This document shows, piece after piece, positions 63,780 through 64,000 of a DNA stretch of 64,000 nucleotides. A program made the position numbers and the translations under genes. Under the pieces are notes generated by a model. That model did no database searches, was not told the DNA's origin, and saw nothing but the letters and a program-made list of their open reading frames with translations. Source of the DNA: Thiemannella venezuelensis (GTDB lineage: Bacteria; Actinomycetota; Actinomycetes; Streptosporangiales; Streptosporangiaceae); contig NZ_JACHJJ010000026.1 in assembly GCF_014203605.1 (NCBI RefSeq), forward strand, positions 61,623 through 125,622. Direction: 5' to 3'. The stretch's first letter is position 1, and the number at the start of each line of letters is the position of its first letter.

Positions 63780-64000
63780 GGTGTGCGGCGGGGTGCTGCC
63801 GGTCGGGGTCGTGTTTCGGCGGGGGTGTGGCCGTGTTCGGGTGGGGTCTTTTGCGGGTTGGTCGGGGTCGTGTTTCGGCGGGGGGTGGGCTGGATCTGCT
63901 GGGGTCGTGTTCGGGTGGGGTCTTCTCGGGGGTGCATGGTCGCGCTCCGCGGGTGGTTGTTCCGGCCGGTTCGTCGCAGCGGGTCTCTGGTGGGTGGGGG
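63780..64000. repeat. G-rich imperfect tandem repeats, no gene
   Basis: No convincing coding sequence. The plus strand is strongly G/T-rich. It holds two copies of GGTCGGGGTCGTGTTTCGGC (about 63803 and 63861) and two of GTGTTCGGGTGGGGTCTT (about 63832 and 63906). Many GGGG runs could form G-quadruplexes on the G-rich strand. Confidence 0.7.

Noticed and set aside
63668..63937. 89-residue minus-strand frame over the parS sites
   Set aside because: Pro/Thr/Arg low-complexity sequence created by the G-rich repeats; no ribosome site, and the parS palindromes would lie inside it.
1..64000. CRISPR array, insertion sequence, intact prophage or secondary-metabolite cluster
   Set aside because: No regularly spaced repeats, transposase, phage structural genes or NRPS/PKS domains were seen.

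Overview
The window is high-GC DNA (roughly 70% or more) from a filamentous actinobacterium. GTG starts are common, genes are densely packed, and the family content is actinobacterial: tRNA-adenosine-deaminase-associated proteins, DUF5685, DUF6049, a MurJ/pseudokinase/SigM cluster and PadR-Ino1. A Streptosporangiales-type genome (Streptosporangium, Nonomuraea, Planobispora or a relative) is the best guess, but no rRNA is present to prove it. Two perfect parS palindromes at the right end, next to a trxB-trxA/sigM/murJ cluster, place the window close to oriC, with parA/parB and dnaA probably just beyond the right edge.

Layout from left to right. 1-4.0 kb: recR, ybaB, dnaX, the small SRP RNA and tRNA-Ser(GGA). 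4.1-5.3 kb: a decayed integrative element beside that tRNA, with a membrane protein and an integrase pseudogene carrying a one-base deletion and an in-frame TAG. 5.4-13.6 kb: a zinc metallopeptidase, small membrane proteins, a GntR remnant, tRNA-Ser(CGA), tadA with two tandem partner genes, upp, a PH-domain protein, and XRE and FadR regulators. 13.7-23.3 kb: a second sliding clamp (DnaN paralog), an orphan chemoreceptor, a two-component system divergent from an ABC exporter, a cysteine-tailed DUF5685 protein, a phosphoesterase and a beheaded TetR gene. 23.3-30.3 kb: dnaB interrupted by a 430-residue class 3-type intein, a DnaA-box palindrome upstream of it, a MATE exporter whose start codon lies in a hairpin, an amino-acid permease with a possible structured leader, and a GH16 glucanase.

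30.4-36.5 kb: an amino-acid ABC transporter operon, the rpsF-ssb-rpsR-rplI operon, two small membrane proteins and endonuclease IV. 36.7-44.7 kb: two membrane mannosyltransferase-like genes downstream of a class A PBP, a PadR regulator with a clear palindromic operator driving ino1, and an 84-residue protein made of DxDGDG repeats. 44.7-50.1 kb: idi, an MFS exporter, bioA, the CCA-adding enzyme and a YbaK-type deacylase. 50.2-58.9 kb: the conserved envelope and redox cluster DUF6049-murJ-pseudokinase-sigM-anti-sigma-trxB-trxA. 59.1-63.7 kb: a GNAT protein, an aminotransferase, a Ddl-like ligase and threonine aldolase. 63.7-64 kb: two parS sites and a G-rich, gene-free end.

I see no CRISPR array, intact prophage, insertion sequence or biosynthetic cluster. 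The most unusual items are the DnaB intein, the DnaA-box palindrome in front of dnaB, the lone DnaN paralog, the hairpin over the MATE start codon, the possible riboregulator before the permease, the 16-cysteine tail of the DUF5685 protein and the repeat-only calcium-binding-like protein.
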